Assembly (NCBI GenBank): GCA_944990035.1
Contig: CALYLX010000079.1
Coordinates: forward strand, 186,001 to 250,000
Direction: 5' to 3'
Length of the DNA: 64,000 nt
Origin: Clitopilus passeckerianus
Taxonomy: Eukaryota; Basidiomycota; Agaricomycetes; Agaricales; Entolomataceae
Shown here piece by piece: positions 46,101 through 58,140 of the stretch. Numbering within the stretch: the first letter of the stretch is position 1; every line of letters starts with the position of its first letter. A program made the position numbers and the translations under genes. Under the pieces are notes generated by a model, which saw only the letters and a program-made list of their open reading frames with translations, was not told where the DNA came from and ran no database searches.

Positions 46101-48540
46101 TCAAACCGCAAATAGCTCCACGACACATCGGCAGGTCTCTGCTGCTTGTAGGACATGAAATAGCGGAGTCTTCGCCTCTTTATCTGCTAAGTTGACGTTG
46201 ACGTTAACGTCTGCATTCGCGGTAATTACACGTATGGTATCTGTGGCGGTTGCAGGCTCTGCTGATTGCCATGGGCGGAGGGGTCGACGTGCAGCCTCTC
46301 GGGTAAGCCAAGAAAGAGGAGTGATACCAGCGTCATCTTGCGAATTTACGAGGATACCCCCCATTCTCAAGGAGACGCTGTACCACCGATATGTGGCCAT
46401 ACTGTACTGCATATGAGAAGGGCGTCCGGCCATGGTTGTCCCGTGAGTCGGCGTTGACGTCTCCTTCAAGTAGAATCTGTACCATCTTCTCTCTCCCACA
46501 GCTTGCAGCACGTGAAAGAGGTGTCTCGCCACCCCTGTCGCGTGATTCAATGTCAACATGCCCGCGCTCCAGGAGGAGTTTCACAACAGCGTCATGACCG
46601 TAGTCCACTGCACGTAAAAGAGCAGTCCTCCCTAAAGTACAGCGTGACTCTAGTCGGACGGCTCCATGCTCGAGTAGGAGCTTCACAACCAAATCATGAC
46701 CATACTCATCAGCATAACATAGTGGTGTTTGACCCTCTTGATCTGACATATTTATTTGAGAAGTGTTCCTCTTGCTGGAATGATATGTTCTCGGCCCGTT
46801 GGCGGAGGTGGAAACGGCGTTCATGGCAGGAGTGCTGCTGGGTGGTATGGCCCATTTTAGCATCTTGATTACACACTCGATTCGCCCCGAAATAGCCGCG
46901 AATGACATGGGTGTTCGTCCTTTCCGAGTGAGCGGAATGGATTTCTGGCAGGCCATGAGAGTCGACAGTGCATCAACATGGTTATGGTAGATGGCCAGGA
47001 ATATACCAGTGCCTTCCCCGCTTGGACCATCTTGCAACTCGTGCATCTCGGCACGCAGAATATACTCCAAACTTAACACTGTAGCTCGATCCTCCCGGAC
47101 CAAGAACTGTAGTGCTTTGTCAGAAATATGTCCGCTTGGCGCTTCAAAGTGGTACCCCCAGTTTGTTGCGGCCTAGTCGTAGAAGGGGACAAAGATGTCC
47201 AGCATCCACTCATCAACACCTCTCCAGGTAAAATTATGCGCATAGGTAAAGGGAAGACTGGAGAGGGTCTCCAGACATAGCGCTAGTATCTCTCCATGAG
47301 CGTTCGGGAAGTATTTGAGCTGTGATTTCTCGGAAAACTCCTGAGCCGTGTAGTCTGCCAGGTGCCAGTATGTTATGACAACTTAATCCAGTGAACGAGC
47401 CACTCACAAACAAAGTGAACTTCCGCCATATAGTCAGGAAGCCGACAATTGCCTCCATCATCTTGAATGATGATATGGCCAACGCATGCCGCAGTGATCG
47501 TTGACAGGGGGGTTACATATTTTTCAATGTTGGTTCTACCCATTTTTATGGCAAGAGCATGCTGAAGGTCCTTAGCCGTGAGCGGCCAGCGACTGTACGC
47601 AACGCACATTATAGCCCTCATTGCGAGCTCCCTTCGATTTGGCGGATAGTTGAAAATACGTTCTATGATCCGTGCATAGGTTTCATCGATTCCGTTTGGG
47701 AGATCATTAAGCATGTCTTCGAGTTCCCCCATATTCAGCTGTTCTGCGAGCAGATTCATTTGTAGTTTGAGCATGAGGAATCTGTATATTTGGTTATTCG
47801 GTCCTGAACCTTATTAATCAGCAGGTGCTCTCACCTCCCCTTCGCTGCGTCCATTACCTTCTTAACCATAACTTGACAAATATCTTCCGGAACCCCATAA
47901 TCGACACTGTCCTTCAGGGAGGCGACCCTTTCTTCAAGGTATGATTTCATATCCTCTTCAGTGGCGACAATCTCCACTTGCCTGGCACCAATGCCCTTGA
48001 AAATTATCTCCATCTCCCCAATGATGCGGGAAGTTACGAGAAGTCTGACGTTCCCACCAAGGGAAAGGAGGCTGTCGACTAGATCTGAGATCGTCTTGTC
48101 CCTATATTGGTTTAGATATTCGTCGAGGGCGTCAATAATAATATAGCAGGTCGGAAATTGTTCAAAGACACAAGACAACGCATGGCGAAGTTCTTCTTCC
48201 TGGAGCTGGGAACGACATTTCTTGCGGGTTGCGTAGATAGTTTCGAAGCTCGATGCCCCTGTTCTATCTTGAGACAGCTCGATAGCCTGCCGCGATAGAG
48301 AACGAAGGATGCCTAATTTGCTCTGGACCTCAGGGTCACCCCAAACTTGTAGTTGAAGTAGACCGCCCCAACAAATGCTGGAGGCGTGGCTACCGTTTGA
48401 AGATAGTCCACGACGAGTGAGCTATCGAATCAGTACCACGTACTATTTGTTTGCCACAAGTTCCCGGCAATGTTGTAGACAGAACCACCATAGCTATGAT
48501 ACGTCGTATTAGCCTCAAAAGAGTTATTAGCACCATCCGG
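46101..48540 (-). pseudogene. STAND NACHT-ankyrin (NLR-like) relic
   Basis: Fungal NLR-like proteins join a NACHT nucleotide-binding domain to repeats and act in non-self recognition or signalling. Reading 3' to 5' on this strand there is GGSVYNIAGN, then, after a gap, SSLVVDYLQ, GAVYFNYK, the Walker B YIIIDALDEY, the sensor LLVTSR and, across an intron, the helical part with LKLQMNLLAEQL and VHFVYYTAQEF. After these come at least four ankyrin repeats, for example EGQTPLCYADEYGHDLVVKL and GRTALLRAVDYGHDAVVKLL. It is broken in several ways. The segment between NIAGN and SSLVVDYL, which should hold the P-loop, is missing. A shift follows FNYKF near 48332. FYD is followed by TAG (47173-47175). 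A G-run shift splits the last ankyrin repeats near 46362. Confidence 0.88.
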
Positions 48541-49196
48541 TGTGACTAGAGCGTCTCCCGTTTGGTCCATTAGAGTTTGGTCGAACGAAATGAAACCACC
48601 TTATGACGAAGAAGATCAGTTTGCATGGAGATTCTTTAACGATGACAGACGCTTACGATTGCAACGTAGAGCCTCAAAAGTACCCATTTCCCAACAAACG
48701 AGAAGCAGCTCTCGCACGTCGGTACGTTCAGCAAGGAATCTGGTACAAGTTTCATGTGTGATCGTATTGCCAGTCCGTCCGCCAGTGAAGCCCAGCAGCA
48801 GCTCTATGAGGACCCCAGGCTCAATCAGGTTCATCCTCGGAGACTGGGCTTTATAACACGCCCAAGGATAGTCACGCAGAATTCGTTAGTCAGCTTCAAC
48901 ACCTCCACTAGTAGATTGCTCGGAGGTCTAGTATTGGATCCCTTCGATCCAAACCCAATCGGTACTGTTGTTTGGGACTCCCAAGTGGCCATCAGAGCGG
49001 GGCCCAAGAGGGGATTGTAGTGGAAGTGACGAGAGCCTAATACGATAGGCGCGGTGACTCTGCGTCACCTCAAGCATCACGCTGACAGATGCTAAAAAGA
49101 TGGCGGGCGCTTTCCGACGACTCCAGCGCGTGATCAAAAGTACACACAACCAAGATTCACTACCTTTCAGGGCTATGTCTTTTCGATTTACGCAGA
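48541..49196. other. Unassigned stretch with weak coding signal
   Basis: Plus-strand frames near 48640-48757 (MTDAYDCNVEPQKYPFPNKR) and 48754-49020 (QQQLYEDPRLNQVHPRRLGF) look protein-like but lie in different frames, with a stop between them. I recognise no family. It could be a small broken gene. Confidence 0.35.
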
Positions 49197-50165
49197 GGCA
49201 GTATATACGGTACAGTTTGGTAATCAAATAGAGAAGGAAATCGTCATAGATGAAGAGCAATTTGAGCGATTAGTCTTGTCGGAGAGCCCAACTTCCGAGC
49301 ATTAAACCGCTATTTCGCAATCAATATCTTCTCCCAGCCTCCCGTCAGGAAGCCTCCAACAATACAGCATGTTCGGTCGATGCTGGATGTTGTCCCAAGG
49401 CCCATACCGCCAACTCCGTACGACATGCACTGCACCCCATGACGATCATCAAGTAAATGTCGAAGTAGTGCATCAACCACACCGGCTGGAGGGGTCTTCA
49501 TGATAGCAAGTGTGCTGATGCTGGTGTAATGCTGGCGAGGTTGACCATCCTGGTGATAGGCAGCAAGCAAGGGGTCTTTCTGCCAGGCGAGGCCGTCGAA
49601 TGGTTTTCCGGCAGGACGGGGTTGGGCGGGGTAGGCGTCTTGGAGGCGGGTCTCGCAGGCGCGGAAACTGGAGAGTTGGAATATCAGCAAGGTAGCAACC
49701 AGCTACTGACGGTTGGAACGCCAATTCTACTGCAAGCTTTCGCAGTCGCATAGAATGGGCCGCTAGCGAACGCTGGTCGCAAGATCCATCGCCCTCGTGG
49801 TGGAGGAGTGAAGTAGGCCCGAGGTTTTGGGAAGTGCGACGTGAAGATAAATGAGTAGAAGGGAGATCCGACGATCTTGCCTCCTGGTGACTCCAGAACA
49901 GTAGCAGCCTCTGTAAAGGGCACGAAACCGATTCGAGGGTGAGGTTGACGAGCATATTCCTGCTTGTGGGAGAACTCTTTCGTCGGACGTCTTCTTCGGC
50001 CTTTCCTTTCTCAAACTTCCTTATCATTTTCACCCCTCACCACCTCGCAAATACATGATACAACCCTGACCCACTCTCCTTCCCTCTCGCCTGCAGGGCT
50101 CATTCTCCAGGCGAGCCACATCCAGACGGCCTTCACGCCGGGTTGCCTCCACATCCACGGACGCC
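49197..50165 (+). repeat. Spacer repeat R2, copy 2
   Basis: Second copy of the spacer at 41962-42720, with extra sequence roughly at 49690-49860. It lies 0.66 kb beyond the NACHT relic. Confidence 0.8.
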
Positions 50166-50869
50166 TTTCCCAGCGTCATCATCTTCGGACTGTAACAGGT
50201 GAAGGAGGAATCAGTGTGATTCTAGCACCAGCGCTCGGACGTTCGACAACAGTGGGCTGTGATGGCAAATGTCCCACGTCCAGATATGAAGGGACGAGGA
50301 CGACAGGTCCGTTTGCAGTCGGACTAGGAGGACCGGGAGACGCTGCGTTGAACGCAGATGGTTGAGTTATGCATATGGCTAAACAACGAGGTTAAGATCG
50401 AATTTGAAGTAACAATCCTAGTCGAGTGCATGACGTGTATGGCGTCGATAATGGGAATGGGAATGAATCCGACCGAGGAGAGCCAGAAAAAAAATGGTCG
50501 TTGTAGTGTTAGTGATAGATTGACGACTGGTGGATCCAGATATTCGAGTTCTTGTCTCCCCAGTATGTACGCACGAGGCGGCGGGACCACCCTCCCTGAC
50601 ATTTGTCTTCAAAGATAGAGCTGTGAAGATTTGAGGAGGGGACGATGTCGAGAGGGAAGAGGGGGAAACGGTCTGGGAGGAGTTCGGTTGATTCGGGCGA
50701 CTGGGAGTAGCCGAGGCGAGAGCGCAAGACACAGTGGTGTGATGGCCGTGCGGGAGAGGATTGGGCTGGAGGTATAGCGGTGTGTTCTGGTTTAGAATGT
50801 CAACGACTGTGGATGGTTCTCGTGCGAGGAGCAGGTCTTGTAGGTCCTAAGCCTTGACTCTTCTTCGTC

Positions 50870-51060
50870 GTCCCCGCTTTCCATAGTCTTCATCCTCCCT
50901 TCCCCGTTCCGTTTCCATATTATCCACATGCTACCCACACGATCCTCTCTCCCCTACTCCCCATAAATTCCCTCCGGCGGAACCACGTCCCATCCAGATG
51001 ACGTGCAATCCCAATCCCGACGGACGATGGAGCGTTTATGACCGAATAGAGGGGTTCAAA
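50870..51060 (+). repeat. Spacer repeat R1, copy 3
   Basis: CT-rich lead (ATAGTCTTCATCCTCCCTTC), then CCACACGATCC, CCATAAATTCCCTCCGGCGG and CGACGGACGATGGAG. Confidence 0.6.
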
Positions 51061-51129
51061 GGTCGGAAGCTGAATAGAGAACAATTCTGGCAGCAGGACG
51101 TGTGAGGAGCGGCCCATCTGATAGCTTCT

Positions 51130-51420
51130 GCCTCCCATAGCTCCTCTCTCCTCCGCTTTCCGTAATCCTCCCGTACGTCCCATTTCCGTCTCGATTCCTC
51201 CACATGCCAGCCACGCACTATCCTCCCCAAATTCCCGCCAGCGAAACCACATCTGGGGACCTGACATCCCAACCTCTACAGACGACGGAGGAGTTTATGG
51301 CTGAACAGAGCAGTAGTTCAAATTCTACGTCAACGTTGAAGTACGCAGTCGACGGCAGGATGTGCATGGTGTCGATAATAAGCCTGAAGAGGGTGAAGCC
51401 AAGATGGGGAATTTGACGGT
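51130..51420 (+). repeat. Spacer repeat R1, copy 4
   Basis: TCCTCTCTCCTCCGCTTTCC, then CCCCAAATTCCCGCCAGCGA, CACATCTGG, GACGACGGAGGAG and GTCGACGGCAGGATG. It directly follows copy 3, making a local pair. Confidence 0.6.
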
Positions 51421-52334
51421 AGCTCCTGCTTGCCTTTCCGTGCGACGGATTGACTCCTACGGCAAGTACCACATAGATGCCGAGAATAGTGAGACCGGTA
51501 AGTCTTGGCGGGTGGGTAGAGCGAAGGCCCAGCTGCAGAGATAAAGTTCCTTGTAGTGGTGCTCGATGTGGGGGCAGCGGCAGCCTGAGTGATTAGTAGC
51601 GGAATCGAGGCCGTGGAGATGTGGAGTTATGGGGTTTTGAGGAAGGAATAGGAATGCAACTTGAGAGGAGCGCGGGTGCGCCTATCCGCTGGCATGTCCT
51701 AAGCAGGGCAGCAGGTCCATCTTCCCCCGATATTCGTCAGTTACGTCGCGTTGTTGTCTCCTCGTAACCCATCCACACCCCGCTCTTAATCTCTGTACAC
51801 CAACCCCTGGGGCTACCACCTGCAATGTCCAGATTAGGGTACGACGCGGACGTATGACATCGAAGTTGGTTGAAGGGGTTTGTCCTCTGGAGGCTAGCCT
51901 CGCTCGTTGACGTTTGATACAAGGTGCTTTGCCCAGATATTCGCAAGTTCGCAGTTGATTGACTCGTCTGTGGGAAAATCTCAAACTTTGGTGAAATGAA
52001 TCAGGGTCACCACACCGTTTCTTTAGCTTCCTGTCCTGATTCTCTGAAGCCACTCGAACAATGAGCGAAGCTGGTCCATGGAAGAGCCGGCGGCTCAGCA
52101 TCAATGTCTCTACCTCCCGGTGGATCCCTTCTGAATCTGAACGAGAGTGGGAGCTGGCCAATTTGAACCTCCGAAAATCCTCTGCGCCATCCGCCACCTC
52201 TCACGACGCACTGCGGGGCCATTGGATTTGCGTTTGTAATGCCCTGGCTTCTGGGTCTGGCTATACGAGCGCAAATAGCTGCGGGTTGGTCCAACCTACC
52301 AATCTGCATCCCTCTCTCAGAAACGCCCTCATAC

Positions 52335-53650
52335 ATGGGTTTTATGAGCATCTCCCGGACCTTGGGCGAATCCGAGGTCGTCGATGAGAAAGGACTTAAG
52401 AACAAAGACTCCCTAATTCTAATCACTTCCTCGAATACTCTAGGTACGTCCCTCCACCTCCCTTCCCAGCCTTCACCCAAAAGCCTAAATCCGTTCTTCA
52501 CTGGCAGGAGCTTGCGTTATTCTGCTTATCCTAATGAACGCTACGCTTCGGGACACCAAAGGCCCGCGGAGTTTAATTTATACTAAGATCACGATAGCGT
52601 CGGCCTCTGGACTCAGCCTTCTGGCTCTCGCAACATTCTGCATTATGGAGATTCTCATCGTCTCCATCAACGGCCAGCAGTGGTGCGTGTTCCTGGGACT
52701 CACTGGAGAGGAAGAGTTCCCGATTCCTCTTGCATGCCCTCCCGAGTGGAGAGACATCGGAACCACACTCGATAATATCATCTCTGCTCGAGTGTACATC
52801 GAAGTGCTTCTGGTGGGCTTCAACTCCCCCAGCTTCCGTGCGTACAGGGACTCTATACCCCGGGCGTAACCGTATCTCCTACATCCTCCTAATCTGCCCT
52901 TGGATTCTTTGCGTGGGTACGCCTCTTCCCCTCACCTTTTCTTGACTTAGAACTAACATCGGTCGGACGCCTAGCCTCAGGTATCCCCTATCTGAGTATC
53001 TTCCGGGTCCCAGCTTAACCCTCGGAGTCCCCTCCACCCGTGATCGACTTTTTCCGTCTTCAATGGTCCTCTAGTATTCACCGCGTTGAGTATTTTGACG
53101 AATGTGGTGGGTACGGCTGCGATCGCGGTCAAGCTGTGGTAATGCCATAGATCTATTTGACATGAAACTTTGCTGACCCTATACACAGGGTATACCTCCG
53201 CACCATCAAACATGCATTTGGGTCATCTACACCTTCGTTTAGGAAAGTTCAGCGTGTATTGTTCACGCTTGCGGAGTCCGGGTTTGGGTATTGTGTGATC
53301 CGGGTATGCTCAGTGCTCATCCGTTCTAGCTATGGGGAGGAACACAATTACTCATGACGACCCCGACAACGGGGCCCATAGACAACATTCCTCCTCTGTA
53401 TAGTTCTAATCAATCCCATCCACGACGCCTTCTTATCCGCTTTCCAGCATTTCGTCTACATCGTTTCAGTGAGTCGGTTATCTTCGGACGTCGCGGTACG
53501 ACATCCCATGAGCCATGAATATTGCAGGGCTTGTATCCGGTGGTGGTGTACATACTCCTTGGCATCCAACGGCGGAGAAGTAAATCGTTTGGGATTGTAG
53601 ATTTGAATGAGCTGGTCGATGATAATCGTAATCTTGATGAATTATACTAG
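52335..53650 (+). pseudogene. Array membrane protein copy E, probably broken
   Basis: This copy is clearly the same family: MGFMSISRTLGESEVVDEKG, LILITSSNTL, ACVILLILMNATLRDTKGPR, ASGLSLLALATFCIMEILIV, INGQQWC, and later LYPGRNRISYILLICPWIL, VFTALSILTNVVGTAAIAV, YLRTIKHAFGSSTPSFRKV, LAESGFGYCVIR, FQHFVYIVS and GLYPVVVYILLGIQRRRSKS with the end NRNLDELY. Two breaks are seen. After the exon ending VYIEVLL, the next intron and the segment AALNDLVIVxRA are shortened to about 40 bases, losing the acceptor. The following exon also has a TAA at 53016-53018 after SGIPYLSIFRVPA, with the rest continuing in a different frame. The conserved motif VESGF/ESGFVYC has Val changed to Gly. The upstream element is absent. 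Confidence 0.75.
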
Positions 53651-54362
53651 TACCTGGCACGTTTGGCACCGACCACGAGTTCTTCGGAAGAAATGTAATG
53701 ACAGTGCCGTAGGCCCATATCGTTGATGTTACTACATTTGGGGAATGGCGGAGGTAAGAAAATGTCCGCAAGTCTCGATATGTTCATGGTTTGGGGTGTC
53801 CAGACCTAAATTCGGCAACCCTTGATAGGCTGCCAGGTTATTAATAGAGCTTCCAAACTTACCGGAAGTCGTCATTGAAAGCATACCCTCTAGTCAACAC
53901 CAATCGTGTCGGCACCCAGCCTCTCTCCATCTACGAGTATATCCCAGCCATCCGGTATGGAAGACAATCTACTCGACAGCGACGTACAAAGTCCGCCATT
54001 GCCAATCGACGCCACCAAATGTTCAACCACCCTTGATCGGCGGGTGTTTGGCCATCGCCACACACACCAGAATCGGCTCCACCATTGTCACGCTCCCGCG
54101 AGTTCTCCGCCATTCTGGTTTCGGCCCTCGATGTGTCGACCAGCCTGCCAGCTACACTCACTTACTTCGACTTGTATCCTCCTTCGTCGTCCTCAAGGCG
54201 TGAGGGCCCTTCATTCGACCTTTCCTTCGCTCACCTCGACGAAACGGCCTTTGAATCGACGCGTTCGGTCCCTGAGGCTAGTATCCAACTCCTTGGGCTC
54301 GTTCTCTCTCTTCTGCCCAGGCCGACTTCAAACTGTGCTCAACTACCCCAGTAACCTGATTG
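53651..54362. other. Spacer; right part duplicated
   Basis: No gene is seen. From about 54060 to 54362 the sequence matches the region at about 61265-61580, before the second DUF6534 gene. Confidence 0.6.
54060..54362 (+). repeat. Duplicated 5' flank of DUF6534 genes, copy 1
   Basis: Shared with 61265-61580: CCAGAATCGGCT, GAGTTCTCCG, TTTCGGCCCTCGA, GACCTTTCCTTCGCT and CACCTCGACGAAA, in the same order. It includes the likely promoter. Confidence 0.75.
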
Positions 54363-56226
54363 ATGCACGCTGATGCGGGTGCAGCTGCAGATCAGTACAA
54401 ATGGACGATTGGTGTTTATTCTCTACGATCCTGTCACTGTTCCTTCTAACTATGGGATATAGGCCCTATAATCATTGGCATTTTCCGTGAGTATTCTATC
54501 TATCCCAACGAATGCCACTGATTATCCACCCCCGCCCCTTCGGTGCTTCTAGTGAACACATTCCTTTTCGGCATCTCCAGCTATCAGTTCATTTTATACT
54601 ACTACAGCAGTGAGTTTCTACACCTTTCCTGGAGAGCCGGGGGAACTCAACCAAAACCCTCCCTGTACTAGAATTCAACGACCGCCTCTGGATTCGGTAC
54701 GCCTTCTTCATGCACTCAGAACTAGCCTGGATTTGGCTGCTGAAAATACATCGATCTCGACTACAGAGTCTTCGTAGCCTCTCTCCTCCTGGTCGACGTC
54801 TCCCATTCCTGCATGTGAGGCCTCGCTCTGGATTTGTTTACCGATTTGGCACTGAGAATTCCATTGCAGGATCGTATACATCGCGTGGTTTTACTGGTAA
54901 GCAGACTTACGAAGACTAACTGTAACGCTTCGGGACTAAGGCAATGATTCCTCTGTGGCCGACAGTGTTGAGAACTATACCAATCCACAAAGGCTGCTCT
55001 GTGCGTCGATCCTCCACCCTCGTTCCCTGCCCCTCCCATTCTCATTCTCATCCGATTGCTTGTAACTCTGTAGATCCATTATGGGCTTTCGCACTCACAC
55101 CAACCGCAGAAGTCATAGCTGCAACCATTGTTCAGTTATTCCTCGGAATCAGGTACGTATCTTCTCTCCTGACTCGGACTTCAAGTTAATGCGTGAGTCG
55201 TGGCCTTCCGTTCTAGATTGTATATCCTCACCCGCAACCCCATCGCCTATGGCGTCGTCCTCGCCCTCACTCTTACCAGTTTCTCAGCCGGTCTGGCAGT
55301 CGGAGTGCAGTACGTCCACCTCTCTCATTCTCCTACGTACTCTGAGCTAACGAGGTACTATCATTCACATCAGGGCATTTCAGTTGACAAAGTCAGTCAA
55401 CTTCCCTCCTCCACGTACAAATTTAGCCTGTACTCAGACTCCCTCTTATTGCTCTCACCAGCCTCGTGGAAGTCATCAAACTCACCGACGCATCCATTAC
55501 CTGGCTCGCGTTCCAGGCAGCTGCTGACGTAGCCATCTCGCGTATGTTCCTCTCCCTCTCCACCTCTCGTCACATTTTGTCTTCTACACATTGAACATTG
55601 ATGGTCAACCACAAACTTTGTTAGTCGGCTTATCGTACGCGTTCTACGCATCCCGTATCGGAATCAAACGGACCGACTGGGCACTCGACATGCTCCTGCG
55701 AAAGGCTCTTCAAACTGGTATCCCCGCGTCCGTTTTTGCTGTTATGACGTTGGCCGCGTGTTGTAAGGGTTTGACCTCGACAGGCTGAATACTGTTTCGC
55801 TTACTACCATTCATCAACCTACTCAGTCCAGTTCGGAACGAACGGCAAGCTATGCGCATGTTTTGCTCTACCACTGGGACGAATTTATACCCTGGTAAGA
55901 TTCCGGAATACTTCTTCATACAGCACCGGTACTCATACTCGTACTGCGTGCTTGGCAGACGATCATGGACACGCTCAATGTAAGGAAAGCCCTGAGGGTC
56001 GCAGTGGCCCAACCCATGGATTTGTCGCAGATTGTACGTTACCACGGTGACCTGTCAAGCCATTGTCGTTCTCTGGCGGTCTTACATATTTTATTTTTCT
56101 CAGTTGGGACAGCTTCATGCGCCTTTGGGCCCGGGACGTATTGAGCTGGATTGGGTGGGTACGCCGTCTCACTGGCAGGGTTCGAGTACAACGAAGAGTA
56201 TGTTTGACAGTGCTGGTACTGTCTAG
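54363..56226 (+). CDS. DUF6534 multi-pass membrane protein, copy 1
   Basis: A member of the agaricomycete DUF6534 family, with about seven helices and no known function. Exons are many and small. They read MHADAGAAADQYKWTI, GPIIIGIF, NTFLFGISSYQFILYYY, the piece VFVASLLLVDVSHSC, IVYIAWFYW, ENYTNPQRLLYPLWAFALTP, AEVIAATIVQLFLGIRLY, LTRNPIAYGVVLALTLTSFS and AGLAVGVQ. The DUF6534 core follows: VEVIKLTDASITWLAFQAAA, SYAFYASRIGIKRTDWALDM, LLRKALQTGIPASVFAVMTL, the loop CACFALPLGRIYTL and TIMDTLNVRKALR. The polar tail ends SMFDSAGTV at 56226. The start ATG at 54363 aligns with that of copy 2 at 61581. It looks intact. Confidence 0.82.
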
Positions 56227-56572
56227 TTATTGTAGATGCTTCATGGAAATGCCGAATATAGTTCTAATCACGCCTCTTGGTGAATGAAGCTCAGACAACA
56301 CCAAGGGCACGAATGCAAACGCAAGTCCCGGAGCCTGAGGTAACAAGGAGGTGACCAATTATTTCCAACATCTGCAATATTAGACCTGGGACCTAGTCTC
56401 TCCCACTGACGAGCAGCCGGTCTCTGGGCGATGGCGTTATTATGCCTTTGCCGTGAAGCGTCAGTCCTTTGGGACGAGCAGCCTCCAATCACCAACCACC
56501 CCAGCCCCACTCGCCCGTTTCGTGCTGAATTTCATGTCGAATCCTGCAATCACGTTTCTTTGCTTAAATGCA
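56227..56572. other. Convergent 3' region
   Basis: This region lies between the DUF6534 copy 1 (+) and array copy F (-), both reading into it. No gene is seen. Confidence 0.6.
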
Positions 56573-57967
56573 TTAATATTCATTCTTCGTCAAGGCGTTC
56601 AAATCTACAATCCCAAAGGACTCTCCTCTCTGCCGTTGGATGCCGAGGAGGATATATACCACAGGCGGGTATAATCCCTTACGAGAAAGAATACGATAGT
56701 GAGCTCAAATGACATCCAGAACCTAACCTCACGTACCGACACCATATAAACGAACTGCTGAAGGTACGGCATAAACTCCCCCAATTTTCGGTCAGATCGA
56801 GGGGAGTAGGCTACCAGTAGACCACAGATGAGGAAGGAAGTCTACACTCGTCGAATGAAGATCATTCAGAAGTTCTCATGAGTTCAGGAATCCCCACTGT
56901 GCTCGACTTTCCGATTTGATAGACGTACTTGAATTAAACAGTATACGAATCCCGATTCCATGAGCATCACGAGCACTCGCTGGGCATTCGTGAACGGAGG
57001 GGTGGATGATCCGAATGCGGCTCGGACGAAGCGCTGGTATATCCTGAGCGGAGCCACGGAGGCCATTTAAATTAGGACTGACTCGGAGACCGTGACGAAC
57101 GAGGAAAAAGAAGAAGAAAGAAGAAATCGAATCAGGGCCCACCATAATTTGAACGTGACCGCCCCCGTGGCGATAATATTTGTCAAGACGGAAAGTCCGG
57201 TGAATATGAGAGGTCCATGGAAGATGAGCCAATCGACTGGTGCACTGAATAACTGATCGTTGGCTATGTATGGAAGAGAGAAGTTGAGTAGCCCGGCTCC
57301 TAAGAGCAGGCATTATTAGTACGTGATTGATGCAAATTGGGGGTAAGAACTATTGACCTACCCACACAAAGGATCCAAGGCAAGATAAGGAGCCCAGTTA
57401 AACGCTTACACCCTGGATAGAGACATATAGCTCGAGAGACGATGACCAGATCGTTTAATGCGGCCTTTCGAATAAAACTCAGCCACTGGCAGTATATTTG
57501 CGAGAAGTATCAAACTAACCAGAAGAATCTGAACGAAAGGTCGTACACTTCGACTATTCTCAACATAATCAAAGCAATCTCGGGGGGAGGGTGTGTGGGT
57601 CCCCATGGCGACGTAAAAACACTGGATCTCTCCGTTGGCGCACGCGATGACGATCTGGAGAACGCATAACACCAAAAGCAATAAGATGCTCAGGCTCGAC
57701 GCAGAGATTATGGTGATGCTGGCACAGTTCCGTGGTATTGGTCCGCTTCGAAAGACGACAACCATGATACCAATCAGGACAAACCCAATTCCTGGAATTA
57801 AAAGATAATTTTAGGTACTTTTGGTGTTGAGAGGTTGAAGGGTTCGTACCGAGCACATTTGCAGATGTTACAAGGGTTACAACGTTTGCGGTCTCATAGT
57901 CTAGGCCGTAGCCCCCTGTTTTGCTTCCCAAAGTTGAAGTCTCTGAGCTCATCGAAAAATAGCCCAT
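56573..57967 (-). CDS. Array multi-pass membrane protein, copy F, inverted
   Basis: This is the only array copy on the minus strand, and it appears intact. It reads MGYFSMSSETSTLGSKTGGY and VVTLVTSANVL, then IGFVLIGIMVVVFRSGPIPR, ASSLSILLLLVLCVLQIVIA and NGEIQC. The loop has Cys residues (PSPRDCFDYV). Further exons give AALNDLVIVSRAICLYPGCK and LLILPWILCVG; AGLLNFSLPYIAN, FHGPLIFTGLSVLTNIIATG and AVTFKLW; IYQRFVRAAFGSSTPPFTNA and MESGFVYCLIQ; TSFLICGLLVAYSPRSD with LQQFVYMVS; and GLYPPVVYILLGIQRQRGES ending VDLNALTKNEY. It is closest to copy A, which suggests that A and F form an older branch than B, C, D and E. Confidence 0.82.
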
Positions 57968-58130
57968 CTTCGATTCTGATCATTCAGAACGTTTGCGCGT
58001 GTGGCCTATATACTGTGTGCGGCAGACTGATATACATCAATTGTGACTGGTGGAGATTTTCCCGAATAAAATTCTTTGGCTATACAGGATATTAGGACAT
58101 TGGAGAGAAGTAGAAAGAAGTATCGATGAT

Positions 58131-58140
58131 TGACAGATCG
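58131..58140 (-). promoter_or_regulatory. Conserved upstream element, copy F
   Basis: On the minus strand CGATCTGTCA lies 173 bases before the ATG of copy F, again preceded by GAATCAC and followed by ATC. Confidence 0.6.

Larger units (their letters stand above)
50166..52334. other. Spacer before copy E, with two R1 copies
   Basis: No gene is recognised. It holds R1-related repeats at about 50870-51060 and 51130-51420. The upstream element found at the other copies is not visible in the 200 bases before copy E. Confidence 0.5.
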
